Below, piece after piece: positions 58,708-64,000 of a stretch of 64,000 nucleotides of DNA (its first letter is position 1; the number at the start of each line of letters is the position of its first letter). The stretch spans positions 2,108,001 through 2,172,000 of the forward strand of contig JAVTLE010000003.1 of assembly GCA_033439295.1 (NCBI GenBank), written 5' to 3'. The stretch comes from Deuterostichococcus epilithicus (lineage: Eukaryota; Chlorophyta; Trebouxiophyceae; Prasiolales; Stichococcaceae). Both the position numbers and the translations under genes were made by a program. The notes under the pieces are model-generated. The model saw only the letters and a list, made by a program, of their open reading frames with translations. It did no database searches and was not told the origin of the DNA.

Positions 58708-59485
58708 GGGGGTTGCTGAACCAGGAACTCAGGCCGCTCGGCACGTCACAGGGTTCGAGACAGGGCAGAACCAAGCTGAGCACTCTGTTGAGAGCCTCCG
58801 AGAGAGCTGCTAACTCGTGAACATCAGCGAATTGCCTCAGCCCTGCACGCTGTGGACGGGTGTGAGCACTGCATAAGCTACTGCGCTGCCTCTTGTGCTG
58901 GCATGCGCTGTGTGCACTCTCGATTGGGCCTCTGTGCGGAATCACAGTGCAAATGGCAGCATGCAGCTGGAGCACTTGCCTCCGAAACTCCACAGCTGCA
59001 AAATCGGCGGTCCGACGGCTTACCAAATACCGTGAACCACCCGCTTGCGCTTTGGGGACACTCTCCATCGTTGCGAGGGCAGTGCCGTGAATCAGCCGTG
59101 ATCCAGCCGTGTAGTGTTTCCCGGCGGTGTGCGAGTAGGTGACATGGCAGAAATGCGGCACATTTGGACGCACGGCCGACACCCCCCATGATCCACACAC
59201 ATACATGATACTGCATGGATATATCACCCAAACAGGCGGAACAAACTTTTGCGTCATTCAGCTTGCCCAGCTTTCAGGCTTGACCTCCACGTCTTTTGAT
59301 TCAAACCCGCAACAGCGCACACGACGGTGCTGCATCTACCTACTGCTGGATTGTTGTAGCCTCATCTGATGTCAAAAGGTCGCATCTCTATTGTGATACC
59401 CTGAAGGTACCAAATGAATGCCTCAGGCGAGGCTCTGGCTGCAAGTGGCGACTTTAAAAAATATGAGCCGTCACTCCGCCCTTCC
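58708..59485. other. Intergenic region, promoter of the cyclophilin-SYF2 gene plus LSM2 3' UTR
   Basis: About 780 bp between two minus-strand genes. Open frames here show no recognisable family. Confidence 0.4.
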
Positions 59486-60190
59486 TCATTGGCCACGCGC
59501 TTCTCTCCTTGTCGCGTCGTGCAGCAGCTCGACGTCGACACTGCCCGGTGGTAGCTGCGCCGGCACCATGTGCGCATGAGCTGCCAGGGCCAAACAAGAA
59601 CAGCCAGAAGCACAGGGCAGTGAGGCAACCAGCACCATGGCGCAACAGCTTGAAGGCGGGGAACTTAAGGCAGAGGTTCAGAGAAGGCGTGGCCTTACCT
59701 GCACGTAGCGCACCACCGACCCGCGGATGAAGCAATTCCGCACCGACATCTGCAGCAGCAGTCGGCAACACCTTTAGTGGCTTGCGACACCGAGTGACAC
59801 GTGCCAAGAGCATGGACTCAGTCCGCTGATAGGTAAGCAGGGAGGCAGCACCCCTGACGACCGTAGCATCCAAGCTGAAGGACCTTGCCCATGACGTTCT
59901 CAATCATGCCGCTACAGACTCACCATGTGCGGGTACTTCTGCTCATTGACGACCTGCGTGTTGTGCAGCTTGATGTTGAGGTACTGGTCCACAGAGTGCA
60001 GCGTGCCCTTGATCGCCAAATCATTCTTAAGCTCCACTGTCACCTGCGCCACCAGTTGCCGTCAGTCAGGCAGGTTGTGCAGTCATGCTGGGGAGCTGGC
60101 AAGCACGCGGCAGCGGGATGCGGCTGATTTGCGATGTCATCAGACCTGTTTTCCCACTAGCGTTTTGAAATAAGAGTAGAATAACACCAT
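59486..60190 (-). CDS. LSM2: U6 snRNA-associated Sm-like protein LSm2, four exons, complete
   Basis: LSm2 is a ring subunit of LSm2-8 (nuclear, U6 snRNA 3' end) and LSm1-7 (cytoplasmic mRNA decay). Exon 1 starts at the ATG 60190 with MVLFYSYFKTLVGK; exon 2 (about 60050-59930) begins VTVELKND and carries LAIKGTLHSVDQYLNIKL through QKYPHM; exon 3 (about 59752-59700) is MSVRNCFIRGSVVRYVQ; exon 4 (from about 59560) is LPPGSVDVELLHDATRREAR with GQ and TGA at 59486-59488. All junctions are gt-ag and phase 0. The product is about 95 aa, the family's usual length. Sm1 and Sm2 motifs are intact (DQYLN; IRGSVVRYV). It is divergent from the uL29m gene. Confidence 0.95.
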
Positions 60191-60945
60191 GATTCACCAG
60201 TCGATCCTCTGAGTACAACCCGTGATCCTTACCCAAGCACAGGGCAATGTGCGCAAGCACTGCAGACTCGCGACATGAAGCAACTGCAGCTGCGATACGA
60301 AGCGTCACGTTGCTATAGCGAGAGATGGGCTGCCATTTCTGTGCCGGGATATCAAGGCCCCCCGAGGTGGGGGGACATGTCGCCATGCAGGACTGCCCAG
60401 GCGAAATCAGGGCTGTGGCGAAACTAGTCCCAATCGAAGTAGCTAATGTCCTCATGAGTTAACCTGGGTCACGATCTAAGCGACGGCCAGCAGCACAGCT
60501 CACGAGCCAGCTTCGTGCTTGCGTGAGCTTCGAGGCATCGCCTGGCTACACTGGATCTGCGCGGCCATAGCTGCGAGTATCTGAGCAACATCAGCAGTCG
60601 CCATTCCGAGGCATCCCCATAAAACCTTGGCATTTGCATTTGCTTGCAGCGTTCATAAGAGAGTCCGGCATCGCATTCCCGCAAACTTGAGCAATTTCGG
60701 CTCGCTGCCATCAGCTCCTGAAGCCCCTGCAATGCTTGGTGCCGAGTCTCGTGGCCAGCTTCGGCGTCTCTTCGGCGTGACCAGCGGTAGCTGACCAGTT
60801 TCCAGCAGATAGCTTCGCCCTGCTGCAGTCCAGGGTGTCGACTTCAAGCTCTTTTCAGTTGGGACAGCGACGACCACTCTCACCGCCACGCTGCAGCACA
60901 CGAACCTCTAGTTTGCCGCGGCAGACTAGCAGCACTGCGGCAGCC
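60191..60945. promoter_or_regulatory. Divergent promoter region between LSM2 and the uL29m gene
   Basis: About 755 bp between two start codons. A minus-strand frame at 60732-60469 has no recognisable domain. No clear core promoter motif identified. Confidence 0.4.
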
Positions 60946-62052
60946 ATGCAAGGACAACTTGCGCGGCAGCTGCGCCAGCTGCAGCCCGGCCTTCTGCAGT
61001 CCGGCCTTCTTCAGCCCAGCATCTTCCAGCACAGTCTGCAACAGCCCATCAGCCTGCTGCCGGCGTTGAGCCGGGGCATCAGCACATCACCAGCCGCCCG
61101 AGGCCTTGAGGAGTTCTTTGACACTCCCGGCAAAGACAATGCGGCGCCGACAGCAGGTAAGTCTCCATGCACGTTGTTGCACCGCAGGCAGCGTCGCCAC
61201 ATGTCGTTCGGTTCACGACATGTGCATGGCTGCACCTTTCTCAACATTGTCAAGCACATCATCGACAGCAGCCTCGCGGCAGCCGGGCGTCTTGCATGTT
61301 GAAACGTCCTGAAGCGCCCCGCGCCTGGGCACAGGCCGGTCGTGGAAGGCGCAGGAGCTGCGAAGCAAGAGCTGGGACGACTTGCACAAGCTCTGGTGAG
61401 GCACTTGCCCTTGCAGCTTCACCTGCTGGGATTCTTTGGCTTTCCACATAAAAGCGTGCATCTCGTTTCTACTGAGCAGTGCTGGTGCACGTCGGCAGCC
61501 CTTGCGGCCGCCAGACAGAGCAGCTGGACCTTGTGACCGACGTGTGCATGCCGCTCACGCAGGTACGTGCTCCTGAAGGAGCGGAACATGCTGCAGTCAG
61601 AAAAGCTGCGGGCGCGCGCTGCGAACGCCAGGCTGCAGAACCCGTTTCGTCTCACCAAGGTGCGTCCCTGGGACTTGTAGGCGCATGCAGCACAGGTGCT
61701 TGTTACGATACTGAAACGGTTGGTCTGGCTGTAAAAGAAGCACGTGCCGCATGTGCGGCGCCCACCGGGACTCATGGGTAAAGTGTTGGTGATGGATCAT
61801 CCCGGATGATCCCGGATAAAAATGCTGGTCCATCGCGAGCATCTCAGATGGATCCTCATTGCTAGTTTGAGGACATTTACGGGCGCTGTGACACACCTGC
61901 TACTGCCGGAGCCCCGTCAAACCGCTTTCATATCTGGGGTGCAGGTGCGCAAGTCGATGTCACGCATCAAGCACGTGCTGAACGAGCGGGTGATTGCCGA
62001 GACGGACCCAGAGAAGGCAAGGGCACTGAAGTATGTCATTGACGCCATCTGA
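60946..62052 (+). CDS. MRPL47: Mitochondrial large-subunit ribosomal protein uL29m (MRPL47), four exons, complete
   Basis: Exons are 60946-61156, 61335-61395, 61563-61659 and 61945-62052. Phases are 1, 2 and 0, and all split codons rejoin correctly. The first exon encodes a Gln/Leu/Arg-rich presequence (MQGQLARQLRQLQPG ... LSRGISTSPAARGLEEFFDT), typical of mitochondrial import. Exon 2 codes GRSWKAQELRSKSWDDLHKL, exon 3 YVLLKERNMLQSEKLRARA and NPFRLTK, and exon 4 VRKSMSRIKHVLNERVIAE to the stop. The SWxxxELRxKSxxDLHKLWYVLLKERNML signature is diagnostic for the MRP-L47 family. The product is about 158 aa. Confidence 0.95.
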
Positions 62053-62724
62053 GAGATGTACTCATAGACTAGGCAGCCTCCGGACATGACAGCTTTCACA
62101 ATGGTGCCGTTAGCTTTTCACTCATCACGGCGGCAGTGCGAGGAGCCCGCTGCAAGTTATGGCCGGCTCCGCCTGTGCAAAGCGGCAACATCATTGGTCT
62201 TGTATCGCTGCGCGCATGAGGCACCATCTGCAATGAAAGGTAGTGAACATGAAGACCGTATCTTACAAACCGTATGCGTCAATGTCCAAAGCACTCCAAC
62301 GTCGTTAGGTACAACAAATGAAGCCTTGCTGGTCAACATGCTGCGCTGCGCTGATCAAAACTGCCACGAGAGACGGTCACTCCTAGCACTCTGACTGAGC
62401 AATCGTCCAATCCAATGTGAATTGCATTCTCGTCCCAGTCTGGTGCGTCATGCAGCTGCATCAGAAAGCCTTATCGTCTCACGACTCACTCTTTGACAGT
62501 TATACCCTCAGATGTCTCTACGTCAGCGGCCCCACATCCGCAGGCGCCGCGGTCAGTCTTCCTGTTTCCCTCTCAATACTCACGGACCGCCGGGGTGCTG
62601 ACTTGCAGCCCCTGCGGCGGCACTGAAGCGGGTGCAGCATAGCAGCCCGGCAGGCTCGGGGCGGTAGCGGGGCGGCAGCAGCCACCGGCACCAGACCGGG
62701 TGCAGCATCCCACAAAACATTAGA
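62053..62724. other. Convergent intergenic region
   Basis: About 670 bp between converging genes. No coding or RNA signal recognised. Confidence 0.45.
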
Positions 62725-64000
62725 TCACGACGCATGGATGGGCGCCGACATGCGCTCGCTGATCTCCACCGGAAAGTCCTTGCGGTGGCGGCTGTGGCTG
62801 ACGCGCAGGCCCAGGCCTTGGGGGCTCAGCAGAAGGTAGAAATAGCGCTCCAAGTAGTCCTGAGTGAATCACCACAGCGAGTCACACAACGTTGATGGAC
62901 TGACAAACTTGATCATCTGGCCAAGCAATGCCCACGTCTGCAGGTCTTCTGTCGTGTAACCCTTCATCCGCAGTATCATCTGCATCAATGCAAGCATGCG
63001 GGGAAGCGCACTTGGAAGTAGGTGATGCGATCCAGACAGCCAAACTGGAGGTCATGCTGCTCCCGCGTCGCCGGGTCTGTCAGGACTGACAGTGCAACAG
63101 ACAGCCAGGTCAGGACGTTAAAACGAGCTTTGAGAGTCAGCGAGCGGGACGTGGATGACCGTGGGTCAATGTACACCAAACAGGTGTTGTAACATGCATC
63201 GTCTGCGGTGCCGCACCCTGGTAGGCGCGCGCTATGTGCTGGAAAGTCTCCTTTGCATTCTCGTCCCCTCTGTGCCTGTCAGGATGCCATTCCTGCGACA
63301 CAAAGTAGAGTGCGATCACGGAGGATATCAGTATGTCGCCAGTGTCTTCAGCCCTGCAATATGCAGCCTGGCAAGCACTCAGTCCTACGCCGCAGCTCAC
63401 CCTAGCCAGTCGCCTGTAAGCTTCCTTGATTTCACCCTTTGTCGCCTGCACGCAACATCGCTTTGCAAGTAACAAGCATGTTGCGCGAGCACGCTGGTCG
63501 CGAGTGCCGGAAAAGCCAGCCCGTGCATGTACGCGTGCGTGGAGTGGAAATGGGCAAAATACAACGCACCGTGACTTCAAGACCCAGGACAGCATATTGC
63601 GATCCATCAACGTCGTCCAGCTGGAGGGAAGGCTCCTTCTCCATTGCCTCACGACATCGAGTGAGATAAGCCGGGTCGTTGCTAGCTTTGCAAACCTTGG
63701 ACGTTCTGCCGCTCAAACCACCGCCTACAACCTACAACACCTGCATACCTCCGCAAACACTGTCCTGCGCGCTCTGTGCAAATGCCGTTAGCGGTTTCAG
63801 CCGAGTGCCGGTGATGTGGCAAACTGCAGTAATCCCTTTGGCCAATACGAGAGTCCGCCAAGAAGTAGGGGGCAAAATGAATTTGCCTCGTTGCCGCGCG
63901 CGGAGTGCAGGTGCAGTAAGCCGCAACGCGTCTAGATTCAGCTGACGCACATGCTCAAGGTCCGCTTCCACCCTGATCAGCGTCGCTGCCGACCCGCGTG
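62725..64000 (-). CDS. J-domain (DnaJ-like) protein, 5' end beyond the right edge
   Basis: J-domain proteins stimulate Hsp70 ATPase activity. Reading from the right edge, an open frame with RVEADLEHVRQLNLDALRL (about 63970) is followed by NDPAYLTRCREAMEKEPSLQ and SQYAVLGLEVT (about 63690-63580), TKGEIKEAYRRLAR (about 63440-63405), WHPDRHRGDENAKETFQHIA and RAYQ (about 63290-63220), and ALSVLTDPATREQHDLQFG (about 63095-63040). Joined, these form a J-domain with the HPD motif intact (H-P-D in WHPDRH). C-terminal exons are MKGYTTEDLQTWALLGQMIK (about 62965) and YLERYFYLLLSPQGLGLRVS (about 62855) to TGA at 62725-62727. The C-terminus is outside the canonical DnaJ G/F and zinc-finger layout, so this is a type III J-protein. 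The subfamily is not recognised. Confidence 0.75.

Noticed and set aside
1-64000. CRISPR arrays, insertion sequences, bacterial operons
   Set aside because: The genes are intron-rich and of eukaryotic families. The repeats found are short tandem or exon echoes, not spaced palindromes.

Overview
The window is eukaryotic nuclear DNA, most likely from a green alga. Coding sequence is GC-rich and split into many short exons (often 40-200 bp). Introns mostly start gtgcg, gtgag or gtgcat and end gcag. The gene families are plant-lineage: a GIF-type SSXT coactivator, a plastid-type DUF3181-like protein, and a (CCCTAAA)n motif. The style would fit Trebouxiophyceae or another core chlorophyte, but I cannot name a species. 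No prokaryotic operon, transposon or CRISPR array was seen. Gene models below were built by hand from protein similarity, splice signals and, where stated, exon phase; spans include introns.

Layout. 0-9.3 kb: a MORC GHKL ATPase with a CW zinc finger and a coiled-coil tail (-). 9.9-10.2 kb: a 50-aa two-exon membrane protein (+). 10.6-12.5 kb: an unknown Gln/Met-rich protein (-). 13.5-14.8 kb: an SSXT/GIF protein (-). 15.9-22.3 kb: a six-EF-hand CREC-family ER protein ending in HDEF (-). 23.3-31.7 kb: UTP12/WDR3, a U3 snoRNP protein (+), with two intronic box C/D snoRNAs. 32.7-34.2 kb: an F-box/LRR protein (-). 34.8-44.5 kb: a SulP-STAS-CNBD transporter (+). 45.1-46.6 kb: a disordered reading frame (-). 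47.3-51.6 kb: queuine tRNA-ribosyltransferase (+). 52.2-53.1 kb: a DUF3181-like protein (-). 53.95-58.7 kb: a cyclophilin that reads phase-consistently into SYF2 (-). 59.5-60.2 kb: LSM2 (-). 60.9-62.05 kb: mitochondrial ribosomal protein uL29 (+). 62.7 kb to the right edge: a J-domain protein, 5' end cut off (-).

Two results stand out. First, the two UTP12 introns carry near-identical box C/D snoRNAs. Each has a 13-nt guide complementary to the universally conserved ACAGGGAUAACUG stretch of large-subunit rRNA, so a gene for a pre-rRNA processome protein hosts guides for rRNA methylation. Second, many exons have a decayed second copy ('echo') about 80-170 bp away, usually 99-112 bp, in at least six genes. 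This looks like repeated local tandem duplication of exon-plus-intron segments, a plausible route to intron gain, and it appears to be a property of this genome rather than of one gene.

Genes for RNA work are over-represented (UTP12, snoRNAs, LSM2, cyclophilin-SYF2, TGT, uL29m), but nothing shows that they are co-regulated.
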